NCBI GenBank assembly: GCA_002293065.1
Contig: DBCN01000125.1
Span: forward strand, 23,537 to 29,284
Reading direction: 5' to 3'
From: Opitutia bacterium UBA957
GTDB taxonomy: Bacteria > Verrucomicrobiota > Verrucomicrobiia > Opitutales > UBA953
DNA length: 5,748 nt
A program made the position numbers and the translations under genes. The notes beneath the pieces were generated by a model. That model did not search any database and was not told where the DNA came from. It worked only from the letters and a program-made list of their open reading frames with translations. Below are positions 1 to 5,418 of the stretch, one piece after another (within the stretch, counting starts at the first letter, position 1; each line of letters begins with the position of its first letter).

Positions 1-1043
1 TCGAGCCAGCGCTTCTGGCCGCCGGCCCAGACTTCAAGGTCGTACTGCTTGCTGTGCGAGAAACCGATATCACCGGCGCAGATGAGGAGCACGCGGTAAG
101 GCAGGTTGAGCTTCTGCAGGAGACGCTCGGCGTCGCCGCGGAGGAGCTCGAGTTCGGCGAAGGACTGGTCCGGGTGGACCCACTTCACGAGTTCGACCTT
201 ATCGAACTGGTGCAGGCGGTTGAGACCACGCACGTGGGCGCCCCAGCTGCCGGCTTCGCGACGGAAGCAAGGCGTGTAACCGCAGCGCTTCACGGGCAAG
301 GCCGCCTCGTCGAGGATCTCGTCGCGGAAGAAATTCGTCACCGGCACCTCCGCCGTCGGGATCATGTAGAAATCATCCGTCTGCGCGTGGTACATCTGGC
401 CCTCCTTGTCCGGCAACTGACCGGTCGCGGTCGCGCTGGCGGCATTCACCATCAAGGGGGCGTGGACTTCCGTGTAGCCGTTGCTACCGGCCTCCTCGAG
501 GAAGTACTGGATGAGCGCGCGCACGAGGCGGGCCATGTCGCCGACGTAGAACGGGAAGCCGGCACCGGTCACCTTCACGCCGCGCTCGAAGTCGATGGCC
601 TTATTGAACCAAGCGATATCCCAGTGGGGCTTGGCGGCGGCGGAAACGAGTTGGGCTTGGTCGCCCCACGTGGCGACGACCTGGTTGTCGGCCTCGGTGC
701 GGCCTTCGGGCACGGAGTCGTGCGGGATATTGGGTACGGAAAGGGCGACGGCCTTCATCTGCTCTTCGACTTCGGAGACCTTCTTCTCGAGCTCCTTCAC
801 CTTGGCGGAGGCGGCCTTCATCTCGACGACCTTAGCCTGGAACTCAGGCGAGCCCTTCGGCAAGGCGGCCATTTCCTTGTTCGCGGCGTTCTGCGCGGAG
901 CGAGCCACCTCGAACTCGGCCACCGCATGGCGACGGGCCTCATCGGCGGCCAAGACGGCGTCGAGGTCGACCTGGAACTTCTTCCGGGCAACGCCCTTGC
1001 GGACGAGGTCGATGTTTTCGCGAAGGAACTTGGGATCCAGCAT
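1..1043 (-). CDS. serS: Seryl-tRNA synthetase, C-terminus cut by window edge
   Basis: Cytosolic class II aminoacyl-tRNA synthetase that activates serine with ATP and charges tRNA-Ser (and tRNA-Sec where present). The first 347 codons are visible from the ATG at 1043. Residues 1 to about 110 are the charged, helical N-terminal arm (MLDPKFLRENIDLVRKG, then Lys/Glu/Ala-rich helices) that forms the tRNA-binding coiled coil. The catalytic domain follows, with GQLPDKEGQMYHA, the serine-binding stretch MIPTAEVPVTNF, and motif 2 as CFRREAGSWGAHVRGLNRLH followed by QFDKVE. The reading ends at QKRWL, so motif 3 and roughly the last 75-80 residues of a usual ~425-residue protein lie outside. No strong Shine-Dalgarno precedes the ATG. 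The start is chosen because LDPKFLREN is the standard SerRS N-terminus. The motif 2 wording is the kind seen in Bacteroidota and PVC bacteria. The upstream gene ends 44 nt away, so co-transcription is likely. The frame was checked through two separate stretches with no frameshift found. Confidence 0.97.
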   Translation of the reverse strand, partial: MLDPKFLRENIDLVRKGVARKKFQVDLDAVLAADEARRHAVAEFEVARSAQNAANKEMAALPKGSPEFQAKVVEMKAASAKVKELEKKVSEVEEQMKAVALSVPNIPHDSVPEGRTEADNQVVATWGDQAQLVSAAAKPHWDIAWFNKAIDFERGVKVTGAGFPFYVGDMARLVRALIQYFLEEAGSNGYTEVHAPLMVNAASATATGQLPDKEGQMYHAQTDDFYMIPTAEVPVTNFFRDEILDEAALPVKRCGYTPCFRREAGSWGAHVRGLNRLHQFDKVELVKWVHPDQSFAELELLRGDAERLLQKLNLPYRVLLICAGDIGFSHSKQYDLEVWAGGQKRWL

Positions 1044-1087
1044 GGCCCGACTTTGCCCAATTCACCCGCCCGAGGGCAACGGGGAAG

Positions 1088-1762
1088 TCACCGTCGCAGG
1101 TAAATTCGTCCGGCCAAGTAGCGGGCCAACCACGCGGCCTGCTCCCGGTCCGCGCCGGTGTCGATCTGGAGGGGGGACCCTTGCCGCCGCGTCAAGACGC
1201 ACGCATAGCTGATGGTATAACTCCCTTTTCGACGCTTGGTTTCCTCGACGACCTCGGCCGAAACAACGTCCATCCACGCAGCCGACTTCGTCCAATAAAG
1301 CCCAAGCCCACCCTTCCGGATACGCAGGAGGCCATCTTGGCCGGACTCGACGATGACCCGGCCAAAGGTCGACATGAAGGCGATGCCGAAAAGGAAGACG
1401 GATCCGACCAAGAACGGGAGACCGAACAGCGACAACATCCAATTGAACTGCCCGGACTTGATCTGCGTGCCGTAAATACCGCCCAGCGAGCCACCGGCCC
1501 AGACCAGCATAAACGGCCAGAGAATCAGCGCGACCCAGCTCGCGGTCGAGAGCACGACCTGAAAACCCGTCAGGCTTTCCGTGAACTGGAGGCCCTTCGG
1601 CGGGGCCTCCGACGAGGCTGGGCGCTGCGCCAAAGCCTTCGCCGCCCGGCAAGCGTCGACGGTCGAGGTACGCTCGCAGAGACGGCAATAGGCCAGGTCA
1701 CCTGCCGGGGTGATTTCCGTCGGCAAAATCGGCAGACCACACTCGGGACAGTGAATCGTCAC
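1088..1762 (-). CDS. Hypothetical zinc-ribbon protein with two membrane segments
   Basis: I do not recognise a named family for this 224-residue protein. Residues 5-29 hold two CxxC knuckles (CPEC at 5-8 and CRLC at 26-29), which look like a zinc ribbon. A Lys/Arg/Ala-rich linker follows to about residue 66. There are two strongly hydrophobic segments, about 67-90 (with ALILWPFMLVWAGG) and about 108-131 (with LFGLPFLVGSVFLFGIAF), joined by a short glycine-rich loop. The C-terminal part, about 135-224, is soluble and alternates beta-like stretches (VIVESGQDGLLRIRK, YTISYACVL), ending in an amphipathic helix (REQAAWLARYLAGRIYLRR). This resembles a small PH-like fold, which is inference. Both ends probably face the cytoplasm. 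The start is GTG at 1762. It is kept because it is the only start that includes the first CxxC, and no clear Shine-Dalgarno is present. It sits after the ndk terminator and 44 nt before serS. Its function is unknown. Confidence 0.82.
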   Translation of the reverse strand: MTIHCPECGLPILPTEITPAGDLAYCRLCERTSTVDACRAAKALAQRPASSEAPPKGLQFTESLTGFQVVLSTASWVALILWPFMLVWAGGSLGGIYGTQIKSGQFNWMLSLFGLPFLVGSVFLFGIAFMSTFGRVIVESGQDGLLRIRKGGLGLYWTKSAAWMDVVSAEVVEETKRRKGSYTISYACVLTRRQGSPLQIDTGADREQAAWLARYLAGRIYLRR

Positions 1763-1820
1763 AGCGGGAAACTACACTTCCGGTCCCACCGGGCAAGCCT
1801 CGCAACCTCCCCCAAAGAAA

Positions 1821-1849
1821 CAGCCCACCAAGCCGAAGCCGGTGGGCTG
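1821..1849 (-). terminator. Intrinsic terminator downstream of ndk
   Basis: A perfect 9-bp stem (CAGCCCACC pairing with GGTGGGCTG) closes an 11-nt apex. Read on the minus strand the apex is GGCTTCGGCTT, which can fold further into a short stem capped by a UUCG tetraloop with one bulged U. Minus-strand TTTCTTT follows immediately (1820-1814). It begins 23 nt after the ndk stop codon. On the plus strand no T-run follows, so it should act in one direction only, ending the ndk transcript before the zinc-ribbon gene. Confidence 0.85.
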
Positions 1850-1872
1850 CCAACGATACGATCCAGGGAAAA

Positions 1873-2307
1873 TTAAACGCGGACGGCGGACGGGGCAAAC
1901 ACCTCTTCGGCGCGGAAGAAGCGACGGATTTCAGCCGCCGATGCTTCTGGGCTGTCGGAAGCGTGGCAAATATTGCGCATCATCTCGGTACCGAAGTCGC
2001 CACGGATCGTGCCCTTCGGGGCGACCTTGGAGTTCGTCGGGCCCAGGAGCTCGCGGACGCGAGCAATCACGTTATGGCCACTGAGGACGGCGATGATGAC
2101 CGGACGGGAGGACATGAAGGCCTCGATTTCGGGGTAGAACGGCTTGTCGGCCACGTGAGCGTAATGCTCGCGGAGCTGGGCAGAGGTCAACTGAGCCAAC
2201 TTGCAGGCTTGGACGTTGAAGCCGGCGGCTTCAAAACGAGCCAAGACGGTCCCGCAAAGGCGGAGTTCCATGCAGTCGGGCTTTAAGATGATGAGGGTCT
2301 GTTCCAT
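1873..2307 (-). CDS. ndk: Nucleoside diphosphate kinase
   Basis: Cytosolic enzyme that transfers the gamma phosphate of ATP to other (d)NDPs through a phosphohistidine intermediate. The protein is complete at 144 residues, the normal length for the family. The active-site signature is NICHASDSPE, with the phosphorylated histidine at His115 and Asn112 before it. The nucleotide-binding residues expected from characterised NDKs are all present: Lys9 in ILKPD, Tyr49, Phe57, Arg85, Thr91 and Arg102 in GTIRGDFG. The ATG at 2307 is supported by a purine-rich GGAGAGGA ending 7 nt upstream. That site lies inside a potential hairpin (2316-2331). ispF ends 95 nt upstream on the same strand, so read-through from ispF or a separate promoter in the gap are both possible. 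A strong terminator follows. Confidence 0.98.
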   Translation of the reverse strand: MEQTLIILKPDCMELRLCGTVLARFEAAGFNVQACKLAQLTSAQLREHYAHVADKPFYPEIEAFMSSRPVIIAVLSGHNVIARVRELLGPTNSKVAPKGTIRGDFGTEMMRNICHASDSPEASAAEIRRFFRAEEVFAPSAVRV

Positions 2308-2315
2308 AGGGTTAT

Positions 2316-2331
2316 CCTCTCCGAGGAGAGG
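2316..2331 (-). promoter_or_regulatory. Hairpin that includes the ndk ribosome-binding site
   Basis: Minus-strand CCTCTCCTCGGAGAGG forms a 6-bp stem (CCTCTC with GAGAGG) with a CTCG loop. The 3' arm is the apparent ndk Shine-Dalgarno; after it come ATAACCCT (8 nt) and the ATG. Pairing is seen directly in the sequence. Any effect on translation is inference. A self-complementary Shine-Dalgarno may also arise by chance. Confidence 0.45.
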
Positions 2332-2338
2332 GTTGTTC

Positions 2339-2367
2339 AGTCTTCGGATTTATGGCCCAGATGACAA
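2339..2367 (-). promoter_or_regulatory. ndk: Candidate sigma70-type promoter for ndk (weak)
   Basis: Minus-strand TTGTCA (2367-2362) matches the -35 consensus at five of six positions. It is separated by 17 nt from AAGACT (2344-2339), which keeps the A at position 2, the A at position 4 and the final T of TATAAT but matches only three of six overall. The expected start would fall near 2332, right at the 5' edge of the ribosome-binding-site hairpin, leaving a leader of about 25 nt. The weak -10 keeps confidence low. Confidence 0.25.
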
Positions 2368-2390
2368 GCCTGAAAGCCATAAAACCCCCT

Positions 2391-2410
2391 ATTTACCCCC
2401 ATTTACCCCC
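2391..2410 (-). repeat. Tandem 10-bp duplication at the 3' end of ispF
   Basis: The plus strand reads ATTTACCCCC twice without a break, preceded by a partial third unit (AACCCCCT, 2383-2390). The minus strand, which is the coding sense, therefore carries three G5 runs separated by TAAAT and TAAATA. The copy at 2401-2410 contains the ispF stop codon (TAA at 2405-2403) and the glycine and most of the arginine codon just before it. Confidence 0.9.
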
Positions 2411-2891
2411 TATAAAGGAGGCAAATGGCCTGAACCGCCAAGCCCTTACCCTGACCTAAGGCATCCATCCCTTCGTTGGTCGTGGCCTTGATCCCCACCT
2501 GAGCAGGCTCGACCCCGAGGATACTGGCCACGCTTGCGCGGATCGCGGGTACATGAGCCATGATTTTGGGGCGCTCCCCGATCAGCACGAGATCGACGTT
2601 ACCCACTTTCCAGCCCAAGGCGGCCGCCTCGGCGACCGCCCGCCGGGCGATGATCGCCGAATCCATCCCCGCCAGGGCGGCATCGTTGTTGGGGAAATAG
2701 TGCCCGATATCACGCAGGCCCGCCGCGCCCAAAATCGCATCCGCCACGGCATGCAGCAGCACATCGGCATCGGAATGCCCGTCCGGACCGACTTCCGACG
2801 GAATCTTGACCCCACCTAAAATACAGGGGCGACCGGCCACCAAAGGGTGGATGTCGTAACCGAGGCCGACACGAAAAGGTGGCTGGGACAT
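2403..2891 (-). CDS. ispF: 2-C-methyl-D-erythritol 2,4-cyclodiphosphate synthase
   Basis: Cytosolic, normally homotrimeric enzyme of the MEP pathway to isoprenoids. It cyclises CDP-methylerythritol 2-phosphate to the 2,4-cyclodiphosphate with release of CMP. The protein is complete at 162 residues, normal for the family. The metal-binding residues are visible: Asp13 and His15 in GYDIH, and His47 in HSDADVLLHA (39-48). His39-Ser40 of the active site, Asp61 in DIGHYFP, the ERPK stretch at 106-109, and KATTNEGMD (135-143, with Glu140) are also present. The usual FPDTD loop reads FPNND here. The ATG at 2891 is the only possible start, since no in-frame start lies between it and the DIH motif or just upstream. 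A perfect AAGGAGG precedes it, but only 1 nt away. A tRNA gene is divergent upstream and ndk lies 95 nt downstream. Confidence 0.97.
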   Translation of the reverse strand: MSQPPFRVGLGYDIHPLVAGRPCILGGVKIPSEVGPDGHSDADVLLHAVADAILGAAGLRDIGHYFPNNDAALAGMDSAIIARRAVAEAAALGWKVGNVDLVLIGERPKIMAHVPAIRASVASILGVEPAQVGIKATTNEGMDALGQGKGLAVQAICLLYRG

Positions 2892-2989
2892 GCCTCCTTC
2901 TAGGCCAAGTTTCGGGGAAAGGGAAGCCCTCGCACAAAAACCCTTGAAAGGCGGGCTCCTTCGGACAGCGTAAGGGCTTCAGTCCGTTA

Positions 2990-3064
2990 GGCGCGGTAGC
3001 CAAGTGGTAAGGCCGGGCTCTGCAAAAGCCCCATGCGTCGGTTCAATTCCGACCCGCGCCTCCA
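2990..3064 (+). tRNA. tRNA-Cys (anticodon GCA), CCA encoded
   Basis: A full cloverleaf can be drawn by eye. The acceptor stem GGCGCGG (2990-2996) pairs perfectly with CCGCGCC (3054-3060). A three-pair D stem GCC/GGC encloses AAGTGGTAA. The anticodon stem GGGCT (3015-3019) pairs with AGCCC (3027-3031) around the loop CTGCAAA, with anticodon GCA at 3022-3024. The variable loop is five nt, and the T arm is GTCGG-TTCAATT-CCGAC (3037-3053). Position 73 is U (3061), a known identity element for cysteinyl-tRNA synthetase, and CCA is encoded at 3062-3064. It is the only plus-strand gene here, head-to-head with ispF and tail-to-tail with argG. A TTGAAA at 2944-2949 could be a -35 box, but I could not find a convincing -10. 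Confidence 0.97.
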
Positions 3065-3074
3065 ATTTAAAACA

Positions 3075-3104
3075 AGCAGGGCGTCCCAACCGGGACGCCC
3101 TGCT
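3075..3104. terminator. Bidirectional terminator between tRNA-Cys and argG
   Basis: A perfect 13-bp stem (AGCAGGGCGTCCC pairing with GGGACGCCCTGCT) closes a four-nt AACC loop. On the minus strand it starts 21 nt after the argG stop and is followed by TTGTTTTAAA. On the plus strand it starts 10 nt after the tRNA CCA end and is followed by GTCTTTG. The T-run is better for argG, but the position suits both convergent transcripts. Confidence 0.93.
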
Positions 3105-3125
3105 GTCTTTGCCTCGCGGCCCGCC

Positions 3126-4382
3126 TTAACGGACCGTCTTGCTGAGGTTGGCGACGCCGTTGACCTTGGAGTTCACGCGCAGGCGGAGGCCGTTGAGGCG
3201 GATGAAACCCGTGGCGTCGTCCTGGTTGTAGGCCTTGGTCGGATCCGCTTCCATCGTGGCGATGTGCGGGTTGTAGAGCGAACGCGGGCTCTTGCGGCCA
3301 GCGACGTAGGTGCTGCCCTTGTACAGCTTCACGCGGACGGTACCGGTGACGTTGCGCTGCGACTCGGTGATCAGGGCCTGGAGGGCGAGGCGCTCCGGGG
3401 CATACCAGAAGCCGTTGTAGACGAGGGTCGCGTAACGGGGCACGAGGGAATCGCGCAGGTGCATGACCTCGCGGTCCATGGTGAGGGATTCGATCTGGCG
3501 GTGAGCGAAGTGCAGGATGGTGCCGCCCGGGGTCTCATAGACGCCGCGGCTCTTCATGCCGACGAAGCGGTTTTCGACCATGTCGACGCGACCCACGCCA
3601 TGACGGCCGCCGAGCTTGTTGAGGGTGCGCATGACGCCGAGGGGGTCGAGCTTCTTGCCGTTGACGGCGATGCAATCGCCCTGGCGGAACTCGAGCTCGA
3701 CGTACTCCGGCTTGTTCGGGGCGTCCTCAGGCGAGACCGAAAGCTTGAACATGGCCTTGTTGGCGGGAGCGAAGGCATCCATCCAAGGGTCTTCGAGGAT
3801 GCCCGCTTCGTAAGAGATGTGCAGGAGGTTGCGGTCCGAGGAATAGGGCTTCTTGGCGCTGGCCTCGACCGGGATCTTGTTGTCGGCGCAATAGGCGATC
3901 ATCTCGGCGCGGCCCGGGAAGTCCTTGCGGAAGGCCTCGTTGCGCCAAGGGGCGATGATTTCGAGGTCCGGAGCGAGGGCGGCGCAGGTCAGTTCGAAGC
4001 GGACCTGGTCATTACCCTTGCCGGTGGCGCCGTGGGCGATGGCGGTCGCGCCTTCCTTGCGGGCGATTTCCACCATGCGCTTGGCGATGAGCGGGCGCGC
4101 GATGGAAGTGCCGAGGTAGTACTGGCCTTCGTAGATGGCGCCGGCCTGCATCATCGGGTAGATGAAGTCGCGGGCGAATTCCGCCTGCAGGTCGTCGACG
4201 TACAGCTTGGACGCGCCGGTCTTCATGGCCTTCTGCTTGAGGCCCTTGAGTTCGTCTTCCTGACCGATGTCGGCGCAGAACGCGATCATCTCGGCGTTGT
4301 GCTTGTCCTTGATCCAGGAAAGGAGGACGGAGGTGTCGAGGCCGCCGGAATAGGCGAGGACGATTTTCTTCTGCTTGCTCAT
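3126..4382 (-). CDS. argG: Argininosuccinate synthase
   Basis: Cytosolic ATP-dependent enzyme that joins citrulline and aspartate to give argininosuccinate, AMP and PPi, the penultimate step of arginine biosynthesis. The protein is complete at 418 residues, slightly longer than the usual ~400. The N-type ATP pyrophosphatase P-loop is AYSGGLDTS (10-18). A substrate-binding stretch, GQYYLGTSIARPLIAK, spans 86-101. The second nucleotide/aspartate region is GATGKGNDQVRFE (118-130), and YSSDRNLLHISYEAGILEDP runs through 180-199. The start ATG at 4382 places the P-loop at the normal distance from the N-terminus. The 21-nt gap after argF has no Shine-Dalgarno-like purine run, so translation may depend on coupling to argF or on SD-independent initiation. 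It is the last gene of the arg cluster and ends at a strong hairpin terminator. Confidence 0.98.
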   Translation of the reverse strand: MSKQKKIVLAYSGGLDTSVLLSWIKDKHNAEMIAFCADIGQEDELKGLKQKAMKTGASKLYVDDLQAEFARDFIYPMMQAGAIYEGQYYLGTSIARPLIAKRMVEIARKEGATAIAHGATGKGNDQVRFELTCAALAPDLEIIAPWRNEAFRKDFPGRAEMIAYCADNKIPVEASAKKPYSSDRNLLHISYEAGILEDPWMDAFAPANKAMFKLSVSPEDAPNKPEYVELEFRQGDCIAVNGKKLDPLGVMRTLNKLGGRHGVGRVDMVENRFVGMKSRGVYETPGGTILHFAHRQIESLTMDREVMHLRDSLVPRYATLVYNGFWYAPERLALQALITESQRNVTGTVRVKLYKGSTYVAGRKSPRSLYNPHIATMEADPTKAYNQDDATGFIRLNGLRLRVNSKVNGVANLSKTVR

Positions 4383-4403
4383 GATGTTTTGGGTAAAAGG
4401 GAA

Positions 4404-5351
4404 TCAACCGCGGTGGGCGGCGAGGTGCGCGAGGATGGCCTTCTGCACGTGCAGGCGGTTCTCGGCTTGGTCGAAGATGATGCTCCGCGGGCTCGCCAAG
4501 ACGTCGGCGGAGACTTCCTCGCCGGGATGCGCGGGCAGACAGTGCATGAAATAGGCGCTGGGTTTGGCCAAGGCCATGAGCTGGGCGTTGACCTGGTAAG
4601 GCTGCATGAGCTTCAGGCGCTCGGCCTTCTCGGCCTCCATGCCCATGCTCACCCAGACGTCGGTGTACACCATGTCGGCGCCCCGGACGGCGGCGGCGGC
4701 CTCGGTCGTGAAGGTGAAGGTTTCCTTGAGGCCGTCGGCCTTGAGCTGCGCGCGGATCTCGGCACCCGGCTCGTAGCCGGCCGGACCGGCCAAGGCGATT
4801 TCCACGCCGAGCGCGGCGCCGCCGAGCACGAACGAATTCGCCATGTTGCAGGCGGTGTCGCCGAGGAACGCGACCTTCTTGCCCTTGAGCGAAGCGGCGT
4901 ACTGTTCCGGCCGACCGGGCGCATAGCGCTCCGCCAGCGTGAACATGTCCGTCATGAACTGGCAGGGGTGCAGGAAGTCGGAAAGCGCGTTGACGATCGG
5001 CATCGTGCCGCAGCGGGCGAACTCCTCCAGGAGCGCATGCTCATGGCAACGGATGACCATGCCGTGCAGGTAGCGCGAGAGGACCTTGGCGGTATCGGCG
5101 ACGGTCTCGCCGCGCGAGAGCTGCAGGTCGTCGGCATTCAGCATGACCGGCTGGCCGCCGAGCTCATGGACGCCGACCTGGAAGGACACGCGGGTGCGGG
5201 TGCTCTTCTTGAAGAACATCAGGCCCCACGACTGGCGGGCGAGGTCGGCCGCGGTCGCACGACCACGCGTGGCCTTCAGCGCGGCGGCTTGGGCGAACAC
5301 CGTCGCGATTTCAGCGGCGGAAAGGTCGGTCTCCTTCAGGAAGTGACGCAT
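4404..5351 (-). CDS. argF: Ornithine carbamoyltransferase
   Basis: Transfers the carbamoyl group of carbamoyl phosphate to ornithine, giving citrulline, in the cytosol. The protein is complete at 315 residues, the standard length. The carbamoyl-phosphate loop is KSTRTR (49-54), and Arg101 and HPCQ (128-131) complete that site. The ornithine site has DVWVSMG (231-237) and HCLP (270-273). DVWVSMG plus HCLP argues for a true ornithine enzyme rather than aspartate, acetylornithine or succinylornithine transcarbamylases. Some positions differ from the best-known OTCs: SFQ follows STRTRV where SFE is usual, GDTACNMANS stands in place of GDGNN-type wording, and RCHEH replaces RTF.H. These may be clade-typical. 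The ATG at 5351 starts a normal N-terminus (MRHFL), with no clear Shine-Dalgarno. It lies 67 nt after argD and 21 nt before argG. Confidence 0.95.
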   Translation of the reverse strand: MRHFLKETDLSAAEIATVFAQAAALKATRGRATAADLARQSWGLMFFKKSTRTRVSFQVGVHELGGQPVMLNADDLQLSRGETVADTAKVLSRYLHGMVIRCHEHALLEEFARCGTMPIVNALSDFLHPCQFMTDMFTLAERYAPGRPEQYAASLKGKKVAFLGDTACNMANSFVLGGAALGVEIALAGPAGYEPGAEIRAQLKADGLKETFTFTTEAAAAVRGADMVYTDVWVSMGMEAEKAERLKLMQPYQVNAQLMALAKPSAYFMHCLPAHPGEEVSADVLASPRSIIFDQAENRLHVQKAILAHLAAHRG

Positions 5352-5365
5352 CTCGGAAAGCGTTC

Positions 5366-5414
5366 GAAGATAGGTGGGGAAACCCGTTTGGACAGCGGAA
5401 AATAGGTGACGAAA
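5366..5414. repeat. Pair of 17-bp imperfect direct repeats between argD and argF
   Basis: On the plus strand GAAGATAGGTGGGGAAA (5366-5382) and GAAAATAGGTGACGAAA (5398-5414) match at 14 of 17 positions. Their starts are 32 nt apart, about three helical turns. They fill most of the 67-nt gap. They could be a protein-binding pair controlling argF, but they do not resemble the E. coli ARG box. A regulatory role is inference. Confidence 0.4.
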
Positions 5415-5418
5415 GGGC

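Noticed and set aside
54..1103. 349-codon plus-strand open frame opposite serS
   Set aside because: It is in exact antisense register with serS codons and has no recognisable motif, so it is a composition artefact of GC-rich codon use.
1062..1688. 208-codon minus-strand frame overlapping the zinc-ribbon gene in another frame
   Set aside because: It is Arg/Pro/Gly-rich with no domain and would run over the zinc-ribbon gene and end just before serS. It is a shadow frame.
1181..1876. 231-codon plus-strand frame opposite the zinc-ribbon gene
   Set aside because: It overlaps the zinc-ribbon gene and the ndk terminator and has no motif. The minus-strand frame has ordered CxxC pairs and membrane segments and is the better gene.
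2933..2980. 8-bp inverted repeat (GAAGCCCT / AGGGCTTC) upstream of tRNA-Cys
   Set aside because: The arms are 32 nt apart with no T-run or known operator pattern. This could be chance in a GC-rich spacer and is not strong enough to annotate.
3033..5405. 790-codon open frame on the plus strand opposite argG and argF
   Set aside because: It is antisense to two unmistakable enzymes across its length and starts inside the tRNA gene. Its His/Leu/Gly/Val/Glu-rich composition is typical of the reverse complement of GC-rich coding sequence. It shows no domain of its own.
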